A DNA stretch of 64,000 nucleotides from JAVBJN01 sp031546985 (GTDB taxonomy: Bacteria > Bacteroidota > Bacteroidia > Chitinophagales > Chitinophagaceae), in the NCBI GenBank assembly GCA_031546985.1, contig JAVBJN010000040.1, positions 74,025 through 138,024 on the forward strand, given 5' to 3'. Within the stretch, counting starts at the first letter, position 1. Each line of letters begins with the position of its first letter. The position numbers and the translations under genes were made by a program. A model generated the notes under the pieces. That model saw only the letters and a program-made list of their open reading frames with translations. It had not been told where the DNA came from and made no database searches. Positions 15,638 to 24,398 of this stretch are shown here, piece by piece.

Positions 15638-15662
15638 AAAGGCCGGAATTGCTCCGGCCTTT
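15638..15662 (+). terminator. Intrinsic terminator of the beta-lactamase gene
   Basis: 10-bp stem AAAGGCCGGA/TCCGGCCTTT followed by T residues. Confidence 0.85.
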
Positions 15663-15742
15663 TCTGTTAGCCTTTGTATTGTATGTTATCGGGGAACTTA
15701 GGCTGAAGTCACAGTATTGCAGCTGTAAGATCAAGGTACTAA

Positions 15743-15814
15743 CCCGAAAACGCGGTGTGTCCGTTTTCGGGCGGCTTTTTTGTGTTACTTTTTTTCCGCA
15801 AAAAAAGTAACACA
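15743..15814 (+). repeat. Dispersed double-hairpin repeat, copy 1
   Basis: Two adjacent perfect hairpins. The first is CCCGAAAACG/CGTTTTCGGG (15743-15752, 15762-15771, 9-base loop) followed by GCGGC and T6. The second is a 15-bp stem (15781-15795 with 15800-15814) around a CCGC loop. The same arrangement recurs in the same orientation at 61407-61476. This copy lies in the 440-base gap between the beta-lactamase terminator and batB. No coding sequence is visible in that gap. Confidence 0.8.
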
Positions 15815-15896
15815 AAGTTGAAACGGGTTTTGAAGTTAGGTTTGCGTGGTTGCAACGCGATGCGCAGAAGAAATGTCAGATGCTGTTCATCGCATC

Positions 15897-15926
15897 CCCG
15901 GAGGAATGGTATATAAATCCTCCGGG
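15897..15926. repeat. Inverted repeat next to the dispersed repeat
   Basis: Perfect 9-bp arms CCCGGAGGA/TCCTCCGGG around a 12-base AT-rich loop; immediately downstream, GCCGGGG can pair alternatively with the CCCC of the left arm. It could be a terminator-like or regulatory structure; no gene is associated. Confidence 0.5.
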
Positions 15927-16049
15927 CTCTGCCGGGGTATTTTTTATATTGCATAAAGGAAACGCCACAGTTGGGGCTTTTATGGCTTGATTGTTGACAT
16001 GAAGTGCACCCCGGGGCTTATACACCTGTTAAACTTTCCTAAAACCATT

Positions 16050-16078
16050 TTGCGCAATCAGAACTGGTTTTAATTTTG
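16050..16078 (+). promoter_or_regulatory. Promoter of batB-batC
   Basis: TTG (16050-16052), 18 bases, then TAATTTTG (16071-16078), ending 23 bases before the start codon. It fits the Bacteroidota housekeeping consensus well. Confidence 0.6.
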
Positions 16079-16101
16079 AGTATCATTGAGTCTATCATAT
16101 T

Positions 16102-17112
16102 ATGTTGCGATTTCAGCATATAGAATATTTATGGGCGCTGCTGCTGGTGCCGGTTGTGCTGCTGCTGTTTGCAGGGTATAGCCGCTGGCGCAAAACCCGA
16201 ATGCAGCGCCTGGGCGATAAAGCGCTGGTGCAGCAAATGTTTCGCGGATACATTCCCGGCAGGGCCGTATTAAAATTTCTGCTGCTTTTCTTTGCGCTTA
16301 TTACCGGGCTGTTGGGCATTGCCAACCTGCAGATGGGCAACCGTATGGAGAAGGTAGAGCGTAAAGGCGTAGATGTAATGATAGCGCTCGACGTAAGCAA
16401 AAGTATGCTGGCTACCGATGTGCAGCCTACCCGCCTGGACCGGTCCAAACAACTCATTCAACGGTTGATGGATAAGCTGGGCAACGACCGCATTGGTCTG
16501 GTGGTATTTGCAGGTAAGTCTTACCTCTCTGTGCCGCTTACGGTAGATTACAGTGCTATTAAAATGATTCTGTCTACCGTAGGGCCAGATATGGTGCCTA
16601 CCCAGGGTACCGTTATTGGCGATGCCATTCGCATGAGCACCGAAGCCTTTAATGAAAAAGAGCAGAAATATAAATCGCTTATCATCATCAGCGATGGTGA
16701 GGACCATGACGAAACCGCTGCCGAAGCCGTAAAAGATGCTGTGTCTAAGGGAATGATGATAAGCACGGTGGGTGTAGGTTCGCCACAGGGCGTGGCGCTT
16801 ATGGACCCCGAAACCGGGCAGCAGAAGGTAGATGATGCGGGCCAGCCGGTAATTACCAAACTAAACGAGCCGGAGCTGCGGCAGATAGCGGCCGAAGGCA
16901 AGGGCATTTACCAATTGCTGAACAATACCGATAAGGTGGCAGAGGCATTAAACGACCAGGTAAACAGTATGGAGCAGAAGAAGTTTGGCGATGTATTGTT
17001 TACCGATTACAACAGCTACTTCCAGTACTTTTTGGCTATAACGCTGCTACTGCTGGTGCTGGAGTTCTTTTTGCCGGATATTAAAAAACAAAACAAACCA
17101 GGTATTGCCTGA
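16102..17112 (+). CDS. batB: BatB-like VWA-domain membrane protein
   Basis: The 336-residue protein has two N-terminal membrane helices (about 10-25 and 57-75), a von Willebrand A domain (about 88-290) and a C-terminal helix (about 308-325). The metal-ion adhesion motif is intact: D97-x-S99-x-S101 (ALDVSKSM), with the threonine and aspartate positions expected in PTQGTVIGDAI and IIISDGEDHDE. Bat (Bacteroides aerotolerance) proteins form a membrane complex linked to oxygen and stress tolerance. The stop overlaps the batC start by one base (TGATG), so the two are translationally coupled. The MoxR ATPase, DUF58 protein, BatA, BatD and BatE of complete bat operons are not here. Confidence 0.88.
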   Translation: MLRFQHIEYLWALLLVPVVLLLFAGYSRWRKTRMQRLGDKALVQQMFRGYIPGRAVLKFLLLFFALITGLLGIANLQMGNRMEKVERKGVDVMIALDVSKSMLATDVQPTRLDRSKQLIQRLMDKLGNDRIGLVVFAGKSYLSVPLTVDYSAIKMILSTVGPDMVPTQGTVIGDAIRMSTEAFNEKEQKYKSLIIISDGEDHDETAAEAVKDAVSKGMMISTVGVGSPQGVALMDPETGQQKVDDAGQPVITKLNEPELRQIAAEGKGIYQLLNNTDKVAEALNDQVNSMEQKKFGDVLFTDYNSYFQYFLAITLLLLVLEFFLPDIKKQNKPGIA

Positions 17113-17885
17113 TGAAGAAGGTTATACATATTACTGTGGCATTACTGCTGGTAGCGGGTGTGGCTGTGGCGCAACAAAAGCCTAAGACCAACGAGGCTGC
17201 CCGGAAAGATATTTTGCAGGGAAACGATTATTACCGCAAAAGCGAGCTGGGCCTGGCATCGGACTATTACAAGCAAGCGCTTGCCAAAGATCCGGCCAAT
17301 GCGGTGGCTAAATACAATCTGGGCAATACTTTGTACCAGGGTAAGCAGTTTGAGGCCGCTGCCGAGGCATATGGCAATACCAAAGGCGGCAGCAAAGCTG
17401 AGCAGGCCAAAACGCTGCACAACCTGGGCAATGCCATGATGGAGCAGCAGCAGTGGCAAAAAGCGGCAGATGCCTACAAGCAATCGCTAAAACTTAACCC
17501 CAATGCCTCAGATACCCGTTACAACCTGGCTTATGCACAGGAGAAACTGAAAAAACAACAACAGGACCAGCAAAAGAAAAACGATAAGAACCAGGACAAG
17601 AAAAACCAGGATAAAAATAAAGATCAGAATAAAGACAAGGATAAGGACAAGCAGGACAAGAAAGACCAGGACAAACAAAAACAGGATCAGAACCAGAAAG
17701 ATAACCAGGATAAAAAAGACCAGGATAAAGATAAGCAAGACCAGCGCCCGCAACCCCAGCCCAGCAAAATGAGCCAGAAACAGGCCGAGCAATTGCTCAA
17801 TGCCCTGAACAACGAAGAAAAGAAAGTGCAGGATAAGATGAAGAAAGGCCAGGGTGCAAAGGTAAAAATGGAAAAGGACTGGTAG
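17112..17885 (+). CDS. batC: BatC-like TPR protein with K/D/Q-rich tract
   Basis: The 257-residue exported or membrane-anchored protein starts with a signal-like segment (MKKVIHITVALLLVAGVAVAQ). Three TPR motifs follow at about 30-150 (ASDYYKQALAKDPANAVAKY, AEAYGNT, AADAYKQSLKLNPNASDTRY). Residues ~153-217 are an almost pure lysine, aspartate, glutamine and asparagine tract made of units like KDQDK and QDKKDQ. The C-terminal ~40 residues (MSQKQAEQLLNALNNEEKKVQ) form a helix with the conserved BatC ending. It overlaps batB by one base. TPR Bat proteins are thought to scaffold the VWA subunits. The tract length may vary between strains because the coding DNA is a degenerate tandem repeat. Confidence 0.85.
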   Translation: MKKVIHITVALLLVAGVAVAQQKPKTNEAARKDILQGNDYYRKSELGLASDYYKQALAKDPANAVAKYNLGNTLYQGKQFEAAAEAYGNTKGGSKAEQAKTLHNLGNAMMEQQQWQKAADAYKQSLKLNPNASDTRYNLAYAQEKLKKQQQDQQKKNDKNQDKKNQDKNKDQNKDKDKDKQDKKDQDKQKQDQNQKDNQDKKDQDKDKQDQRPQPQPSKMSQKQAEQLLNALNNEEKKVQDKMKKGQGAKVKMEKDW

Positions 17886-18002
17886 CGATCGCTGATTTAA
17901 GCGTAAAAGCAGGCCTAACCTGTCAGGTGCGCAGCTCCTGACAGGTTTAAAGCAAAGATGATCTCCAGCAACAAGTTTTATAAGCAAAAAGCGTAGACAA
18001 AT

Positions 18003-18040
18003 AATAACAATCCCCGGCCAAGTGGCCGGGGATTGTTATT
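18003..18040. terminator. Bidirectional terminator between batC and the AsmA-like gene
   Basis: Perfect 17-bp hairpin (18003-18019, 18024-18040; AATAACAATCCCCGGCC arm) with an AAGT loop, between convergent genes. Confidence 0.88.
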
Positions 18041-18044
18041 ATGC

Positions 18045-21000
18045 TTAATCTGGTTTAAATACTTGTATGGGTGCTGCTAGCGAATCGGGCGGCACCTGCG
18101 GTGGGTCTGGTAGCGGCATTGGCCGTGGTGTGGGATGTGCAAGTGCAGCATTAATCTTTTTCTGTACTTTTTTATTGCTTTGCACGCCCGCGTTGGTTTT
18201 AAAGCCGCTGATAAAGTTTTTGGCCACATAGTTAAACAAGAAGCGGTCGCGCATACGGTCAAAGTATACCAGCCCGCGCTTGTCATTATTGGTGTGGATG
18301 ATCAGTTTATCGGCCAGGGTTACGGCCCAGCGTTTCCAGAACACATTGGCAGGGTCCCTGGGGTTGAGGCCTACCTTCAGGTTGTTGTAAAAAAGATCGA
18401 GGTGGCCGTAAGAGAAGTAGTCGTTGCCCTTAAAATACAACTCACCCGGCTGGGCTATACCATCGTACACAATAGCCCTGGTAAGTGGTGTAACGGCGGA
18501 GTTTAATATCGGCAGCGGCAGCAGTCCAAAACTGATGGTGCTTTCAAAACTGCTCATGGTATCGGCAATAGGCGCTTTGTATACCCAGCGGGCAGGTACC
18601 GTGCCCAGCATGGTGCCGGTAGCATCCCAGAATAAAGTATCGGCAGTGGTTACTTCCTTGCCCCGCACATTGTACAGCTTGCCCTGTATATCGCTAAAGC
18701 GCATCCTGCCCGTGTCTTTGGTCTGTTCCGAAATCTCGGCATAAGCCACGTTTCCGTTTCTGAAACCCACACTGTCTATATCGATGAGGTAAGCTGCCTC
18801 GCGCAGCAACCGTTGCGGCAGTGCTTTGTAGGCAGCCTTGTCTGGCAGGTTTTTGTCGCGCACTACATTTATGTTAAACCCTTGCGCGGTAATGTATGGC
18901 GAGCGAATGGTGCTATCGCGGAAGAAATCGCTGCTCGAAAACTGGTGCACTTTAATACCCTTAACGCCCGCCTGTATGTAATCTGTTTCGTAAGGTTCGG
19001 TAGCAAAAAAGGTTTTGGCATCCTGCGTGGGATGCAGGTAGGCACTGTCCAGCGTAATGGTACCGTTCTTGCCCGTATAGTCAATATTAAAAAGCTGGAG
19101 GCTGGTTTTAGGGTTTATAAACCGGGTGTACTCATTGTGCACCACAATGCTTTGGTGGTACTCGGCCATGTTGTTCAGAATATCTTTGTCCTCCACATTC
19201 CACGACCATTGCTGCACGCTTACAATATTGTCTTTAGATACAAGGGTCATGCCCTTTTGTTTGTTTTCGAGCGCCACATTCAGGTGTTGCATGTTAAACG
19301 CCTTAACGGGAATGATTTTATCGTTTTTGCCAGCCCACAGCGGTCTGCCAGCCGCATCAATCATGGTGCTCCAGCGGGCGGCATCCAGTTTAAGATCGCT
19401 TTTGCCTTTGAGGTCTACTTCCAGTTTGCCGCCATCTATATCGATGGTGCCCTGTAGTAATTCGTGCAGGGTAAAAGAGGTAAAACGCCCCCTGTCTACC
19501 GCCACATTCAGGTGTTGCTGGGCTACTTTCAGCGACATATCGGGTTTGAGCAAGGCCAGGTCTATCTGCGCCTCATTAATGTTAATATTGTTCATCTCTA
19601 CCAGCAAAGGAGAGGCCTTCTTTGCTTTTAAATGCGCCTGCTGCTCTTGTGGCCGGGGTTGCAGTTTTACTTTAACCAATGGGTGGTCGGCCCGCAGTTC
19701 CTGTATTTTCCAGTTGTATAAAGTGCCCTTCGTTTTGGTGGCATTAAAAGTCATGCGCGGCATTTTTATCTGAATGTCGTGGTCTTCCTGCTTCATGTGC
19801 AACTCAATATCCCTGATCTGGCTGGGCTTGCCGTCGTTGATAGAGAAATTGTGCATTTGCATTTTAAGCCGGTCGGAGTTTACATCTGCCAGCGTACCGC
19901 TTATGAGCAGGGTGTTCCAGTCAAATCGGTTTTCGCCCGGCACAATATTCAGCCCCGTGCTTTGAATGGCGTACAGGTATAGCTGAATGGTAAAGTCTTT
20001 GAACCGCGCATTGTCTACCCGCATTTTGTTCACGTTCAGCTCATCTATCTGTATGCCGCTTAGGCCCTGCTGCGGTGCACTGCCGGGGGCTTGTGGTTTG
20101 GATTGTGCGGTTAGGTAAATACTGTCGCCATTGATCCGGCGCACATGCAGTCTTTTGTTGAGTTGCCAGGCATTCCAGTCCATTCCCTCAACGCTCAGCG
20201 TGCGGCTGGCCAGTTTTAGCTGGTCGGGAATTTCGGCGTAGATGCGGCCTACCGATACATTGCCTTCATTGTTGATCTTGCCATTGCTGGCATTTAGTTT
20301 TATACCCGGCAGCCCTGCCCTGGCTTCGTCAAAAGCCAGTACTTTTATACTGCTGGCCAGTTGTTCTATGTTTTCCGATTTCAGGAATCCCGGCCCGTCT
20401 ACCTGCACATTCAGCTCCTGGAAATAGGCCAGTTCATCGCCGGCTTTGCGTACGCTTACCGCACCATTTTCTACCGTAATGGTTTTCATCTCTACCGTTC
20501 GGGCTATATTGCCCAGCCAGGGTGGCAGAAAAAAGCCTTTTTTGCTTTTGCGCTGCGGATGGTCGGCAATGTTAATGAGCAGTGTAGGGCGTTTAAACAC
20601 CAGGTTTTGCGCATACAGTTTGTTGCTGTTAAACAGATCGGGCAGGTCTATGGCTTCCAGGCGCACCTCCTGGATAAAGATCTTATCGTCCATCTTTTGG
20701 GTGGCATGCTCGCCCGGCACCATAGAGAAGTTAGACAGTACCGCGGTGTTGTTCTTTTCGATCTTAAACCCGGTAAACATGATCTTGAAATTACTGTCGG
20801 GGCCGTAGGTGGTGCTGTCGCGCAGGGCAAATTTGATGCTGTCGAGGTCTATCGGAGGGGTACCTTGTTTAAATACTTTGAGGTTAAAGATTTCAAAATC
20901 GTTGCGGCTCAGTTTTACCTCTTTTATGCCTTTGGAGGTTTGTGCAGAGGCATTGAACAGCGCCCGCTTAATGGCAATGTATTTGATGTTGAGATCGCCG

Positions 21001-21983
21001 GGCAGGTACAGTAAAATGTCGTGCACGATTTCGGATAAGGCTTTCTTCTTTTTTTCGGAACGCTCCAGCCGCACAAAAAAGTTGAACTCTGGTGCTCTCG
21101 CTACCAGTGAGTCTGCTTTAATAAGCCCATCTTTATAAATACTGTAGAAGTCAGTGTTTTCCAGTTTCAGTTCCGGAAACACCACTTCGCTCAGGCTGGT
21201 ATCCTTATCGTTGAGGTATCCTTTGTAATAGAAATTGTCGAGTTGTAGGCGGTTTTCTGCCGTAGTAATGAGCAGGGTTTTAAACAGCAGGTGCTGGGTA
21301 GAGTCGGCTAGTATAATATCCGGCTCCCGGATTACCAGCCGTATATCGTCGCTCTTCAGCGAGCGGCCGTCAGCAGCGCTTTTAGGGTCATGCAGCGAAA
21401 AATTTTCGATGGTAAAAAAGATGTGGTTAATGCCAAACAGGGTTTTGGAAAGATCGTTGCTGGTAATATTGATCTTGCCATTGATAATGGCCAGTCCTTT
21501 AATTTTAAGCCTGCTGGCAAATCCGCTGATGTACTGGTAAAGATTGCCCGATTCGGTAAAAACGAAGTTGTTGTTTTTGCTGTTTTTGTTGGGGGGCGAG
21601 GCCACCACCGTTACCTCGGGGTTGCGCACCATAATGCTGGAGATGTTCAGCGCACGGTGGGCAACGAGCTGGTATACGGAGCCTACTGCTGCAAACACTT
21701 CCGAAGCCTTAAATTCAAAGGTTTTTTTGTGGTTTTTATTTACCGCAAGCAATTGCACCCCCTCCAGCCTTATCCGCAGCGGAAAATAGCGGATGCGCAG
21801 CTTTTTCATTTCCAGCTGGTACTGGCCGTTGGTCTCCTGGCTTACCAGGTCGCGAATCAGGTTTGCTGCGTTGTATTTAATGTACTGGTGTAGTCCCTCA
21901 AAGGCTGCCAATACCACAAACAAGATCAGCAACGTGGTGCGAAGCTGTTTCTTTTTGGGGGTAGGTTTCTTCTTTTCAGCCAA
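18045..21983 (-). CDS. Giant AsmA/DUF748-like membrane-anchored protein
   Basis: The 1312-residue protein has a basic N-terminus, one membrane helix at about 15-30 (TTLLILFVVLAAFEGL), and then over 1200 residues of periplasmic beta-rich sequence with repeating strand patterns (LEGVQLLAVNKNHKKTFEFKA-type blocks, many short I-x-x-L/V-x-V units). This matches the AsmA/TamB/DUF748 group, long beta-taco proteins that bridge the periplasm and are implicated in lipid transport to the outer membrane. The C-terminus is proline-rich (PTPRPMPLPDPPQVPP). The reading frame begins with a TTG (21983); no ATG lies upstream in frame, and the next one would delete the membrane helix. It is a single gene. Confidence 0.8.
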   Translation of the reverse strand: MAEKKKPTPKKKQLRTTLLILFVVLAAFEGLHQYIKYNAANLIRDLVSQETNGQYQLEMKKLRIRYFPLRIRLEGVQLLAVNKNHKKTFEFKASEVFAAVGSVYQLVAHRALNISSIMVRNPEVTVVASPPNKNSKNNNFVFTESGNLYQYISGFASRLKIKGLAIINGKINITSNDLSKTLFGINHIFFTIENFSLHDPKSAADGRSLKSDDIRLVIREPDIILADSTQHLLFKTLLITTAENRLQLDNFYYKGYLNDKDTSLSEVVFPELKLENTDFYSIYKDGLIKADSLVARAPEFNFFVRLERSEKKKKALSEIVHDILLYLPGDLNIKYIAIKRALFNASAQTSKGIKEVKLSRNDFEIFNLKVFKQGTPPIDLDSIKFALRDSTTYGPDSNFKIMFTGFKIEKNNTAVLSNFSMVPGEHATQKMDDKIFIQEVRLEAIDLPDLFNSNKLYAQNLVFKRPTLLINIADHPQRKSKKGFFLPPWLGNIARTVEMKTITVENGAVSVRKAGDELAYFQELNVQVDGPGFLKSENIEQLASSIKVLAFDEARAGLPGIKLNASNGKINNEGNVSVGRIYAEIPDQLKLASRTLSVEGMDWNAWQLNKRLHVRRINGDSIYLTAQSKPQAPGSAPQQGLSGIQIDELNVNKMRVDNARFKDFTIQLYLYAIQSTGLNIVPGENRFDWNTLLISGTLADVNSDRLKMQMHNFSINDGKPSQIRDIELHMKQEDHDIQIKMPRMTFNATKTKGTLYNWKIQELRADHPLVKVKLQPRPQEQQAHLKAKKASPLLVEMNNININEAQIDLALLKPDMSLKVAQQHLNVAVDRGRFTSFTLHELLQGTIDIDGGKLEVDLKGKSDLKLDAARWSTMIDAAGRPLWAGKNDKIIPVKAFNMQHLNVALENKQKGMTLVSKDNIVSVQQWSWNVEDKDILNNMAEYHQSIVVHNEYTRFINPKTSLQLFNIDYTGKNGTITLDSAYLHPTQDAKTFFATEPYETDYIQAGVKGIKVHQFSSSDFFRDSTIRSPYITAQGFNINVVRDKNLPDKAAYKALPQRLLREAAYLIDIDSVGFRNGNVAYAEISEQTKDTGRMRFSDIQGKLYNVRGKEVTTADTLFWDATGTMLGTVPARWVYKAPIADTMSSFESTISFGLLPLPILNSAVTPLTRAIVYDGIAQPGELYFKGNDYFSYGHLDLFYNNLKVGLNPRDPANVFWKRWAVTLADKLIIHTNNDKRGLVYFDRMRDRFLFNYVAKNFISGFKTNAGVQSNKKVQKKINAALAHPTPRPMPLPDPPQVPPDSLAAPIQVFKPD

Positions 21984-22080
21984 TGCGTAACTATTTATTC
22001 TTCAAGTTACAACGCTTTTGGCAAATAATTTAACAATATGCTGGCACCTGTTTAACTGCGTTAATTGGCGCTTATTGTGT

Positions 22081-22088
22081 TACTTTTG
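22081..22088 (+). promoter_or_regulatory. TAnnTTTG promoter box for ispG
   Basis: TACTTTTG lies 30 bases before the start codon. The upstream TTG is not well placed, so confidence is moderate. Confidence 0.4.
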
Positions 22089-22118
22089 CTGCTTATATAA
22101 CAGATATCAGGAGCGTTT

Positions 22119-24116
22119 ATGCAAGGGTATAGTGCGTCGTTAACGGAATATAAAAGACTGGCCACCCGTGAGGTGAAGATCGGAGACCTGGCTTTGGGCA
22201 ATTTTAATCCCATAAGGGTGCAAACCATGACTACTACCGATACTATGGATACCATAGGAACGGTAGAGCAAGCCATCCGTTGCATTGAGGCTGGTGCCGA
22301 AATGGTGCGGATAACGGCGCCCAGCAAAAAAGAAGCCGATAACCTGCTGGTTATCAAGAATGAACTGCGCAAAAGAGGATATACTACCCCACTCATCGCC
22401 GACATTCACTTTACTCCCAATGCCGCAGAGATTGCTGCACGCATTATCGAAAAAGTGCGCGTTAACCCCGGCAACTATGTAGATAAGAAGAAGTTTGAGT
22501 TTATTGAATATACCGACCAGGCCTACCACTCGGAGATAGACCGCATCCGCGAGCGTTTTTTACCCCTGGTAAAGATTTGTAAGGAATACGGCACGGCTAT
22601 GCGCATTGGTACCAACCACGGCTCCCTTAGCGACCGTATCATGAGCCGCTATGGCGATAGCCCGATGGGTATGGTAGAAAGCGCTATGGAGTTTCTGCGT
22701 ATTGCCCGCGGCGAAAGCTACCACAATATTGTGCTGAGCATGAAGAGCAGCAATCCGCAGGTGATGGTTCAGGCTTACCGCCTGCTTATTCAGCAAATGG
22801 AGCAGGAGTTTAACGAATGCTACCCGCTGCACCTGGGTGTAACCGAAGCCGGCGATGGCGAAGATGGCCGTATTAAATCGGCCGTGGGCATTGGCGCCCT
22901 GCTCGAAGATGGTATTGGCGATACCATACGTGTGTCGCTTACCGAAGATCCCGAATTTGAAATCCCGGTTTGTAAAGACCTGGTAAAACGATATACCAAC
23001 TCCGCGCCGGAGGCTACTCCTGTGCCGGAGGCAACCACCCTGCCTTACTCCCCCTACGCATATAAACGCCGTACCACTTTTGCCGTAGGCAATGTGGGAG
23101 AGAAACATGTGCCGGTAGTGGTGGCCGATATGCACCGGGTAGAAAAAATAACCCCTACCGCCTTGCGTAGCATTGGTTACACTTATGATGAAGCTACCGA
23201 TAAATGGAATATTGCCGATGCGGCTGCCGACTATGTTTATACCGGTGGTCGATTGCTCGATTTTGCATTGCCGGGTACCCTTAAAGTGATACTGGATGCG
23301 TCTGTATGGGCTACCGTACAGCAGCAGGAGCAATATGTACCCATCTCCGGTGCGGCGGCTTTCCTGGCGGGCAATGCAAAGCATGCCACCAGGAACTTTG
23401 TAATGGTAGACTGCTACAACGATGGAGAGGCAGCTATTAATGATGATGCGCTTAAAGCCCTGGGGGCCGATGCCTCGGTGGTATTGTGCCTGAGCAGTAC
23501 CCGCAGCAATGCTATGCAGGCTGTGCGCCGTATGCTGGTTAGGCTAGAAGTGCTGGCAGTGCACAATCCGGTGGTGTTGATTACCGATAGTGCCGGAAAA
23601 ACGCCCGATGAGCACCTTATTCACTTTGCTACCGAAACCGGGGCTTTGCTGCTCGATGGTTTTGGCGACGGCCTGTGCCTGGGTTATGGCGCTGGCGCGG
23701 AAATGAACAACGTTAAAGCAGTGGGCCGTACCTACCTGCCAGTGAGCGATAGTTACCAGTTTACCAACAATACCGCCTTTTCTATATTGCAGGCCACCAG
23801 AACGCGCATCTCCAAAACGGAGTACATTTCCTGCCCATCCTGCGGCAGAACCCTGTTCGACCTGCAGGAGACTACCGCCCGGATACGTGCGGTAACCCAC
23901 CACCTCAAAGGGGTTAAAATTGCCATTATGGGTTGCATTGTAAACGGGCCCGGCGAAATGGCCGATGCCGATTTTGGTTATGTGGGCAGCGGTGTGGGCA
24001 AAATTACCCTCTACAAAGGCAAAGATGTAGTGAAGCGCAATGTAGACAGCAATGTGGCGGTAGAAGAGCTTATAAACCTGCTTAAAGAAAACGAAGCCTG
24101 GGTAGAACCCGCCTAA
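22119..24116 (+). CDS. ispG: 4-hydroxy-3-methylbut-2-enyl diphosphate synthase, long form
   Basis: The 665-residue enzyme converts methylerythritol cyclodiphosphate to HMBPP in the MEP isoprenoid pathway, using a [4Fe-4S] cluster. The N-terminal TIM barrel (about 1-290) carries PIRVQTMTTTDT, MVRITAPSKKEA and IADIHFTPNAA. The C-terminal iron-sulfur domain has the cluster ligands in ISCPSCGRTLFDL (Cys-x-x-Cys), MGCIVNGPGEM (Cys and Glu) and the closing FGYVGSGVGKITLYKGK. Between them lies the ~250-residue insertion found in Bacteroidota, Chlamydia and plants, so the large size is normal for the lineage. Single gene with a terminator. Confidence 0.95.
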   Translation: MQGYSASLTEYKRLATREVKIGDLALGNFNPIRVQTMTTTDTMDTIGTVEQAIRCIEAGAEMVRITAPSKKEADNLLVIKNELRKRGYTTPLIADIHFTPNAAEIAARIIEKVRVNPGNYVDKKKFEFIEYTDQAYHSEIDRIRERFLPLVKICKEYGTAMRIGTNHGSLSDRIMSRYGDSPMGMVESAMEFLRIARGESYHNIVLSMKSSNPQVMVQAYRLLIQQMEQEFNECYPLHLGVTEAGDGEDGRIKSAVGIGALLEDGIGDTIRVSLTEDPEFEIPVCKDLVKRYTNSAPEATPVPEATTLPYSPYAYKRRTTFAVGNVGEKHVPVVVADMHRVEKITPTALRSIGYTYDEATDKWNIADAAADYVYTGGRLLDFALPGTLKVILDASVWATVQQQEQYVPISGAAAFLAGNAKHATRNFVMVDCYNDGEAAINDDALKALGADASVVLCLSSTRSNAMQAVRRMLVRLEVLAVHNPVVLITDSAGKTPDEHLIHFATETGALLLDGFGDGLCLGYGAGAEMNNVKAVGRTYLPVSDSYQFTNNTAFSILQATRTRISKTEYISCPSCGRTLFDLQETTARIRAVTHHLKGVKIAIMGCIVNGPGEMADADFGYVGSGVGKITLYKGKDVVKRNVDSNVAVEELINLLKENEAWVEPA

Positions 24117-24149
24117 ATAAAGGTTTATCCTATAACTAAACCTCTTTTA

Positions 24150-24171
24150 AAGCCCGCCTTTATGGCGGGTT
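24150..24171 (+). terminator. Intrinsic terminator of ispG
   Basis: CCCGCC/GGCGGG core extended by G-T and A-T pairs, followed by five T residues. Confidence 0.75.
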
Positions 24172-24398
24172 TTTGCATGTATGTACTTGCTATTCAACGC
24201 CAGTTGGGTACTTAAAGCATAAAGGATAAAATTAATTTCTTAATTTATACCAACCTTTTTACAACGGTTAAAGTCTTGTAATATGACAGTCGTTGAACAA
24301 AGGATTGATCTTTTGGCTATCCGGATTCCCGGAGGCTATTTGTGCGTTCGATAAAGTGAGGCTTCCTATGGATCAACTTGTACACCTAAACCAATAGT

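Noticed and set aside
17570..17760. Possible tandem-repeat array or CRISPR-like region inside batC
   Set aside because: The repetition is codon-level low complexity (AAR/GAY/CAR) with no uniform spacer or repeat length; it encodes the K/D/Q tract.
24240..24398. Possible riboswitch or small RNA before the T9SS gene at 24399
   Set aside because: Only weak inverted repeats are present, with no terminator and no match to a riboswitch core I know.
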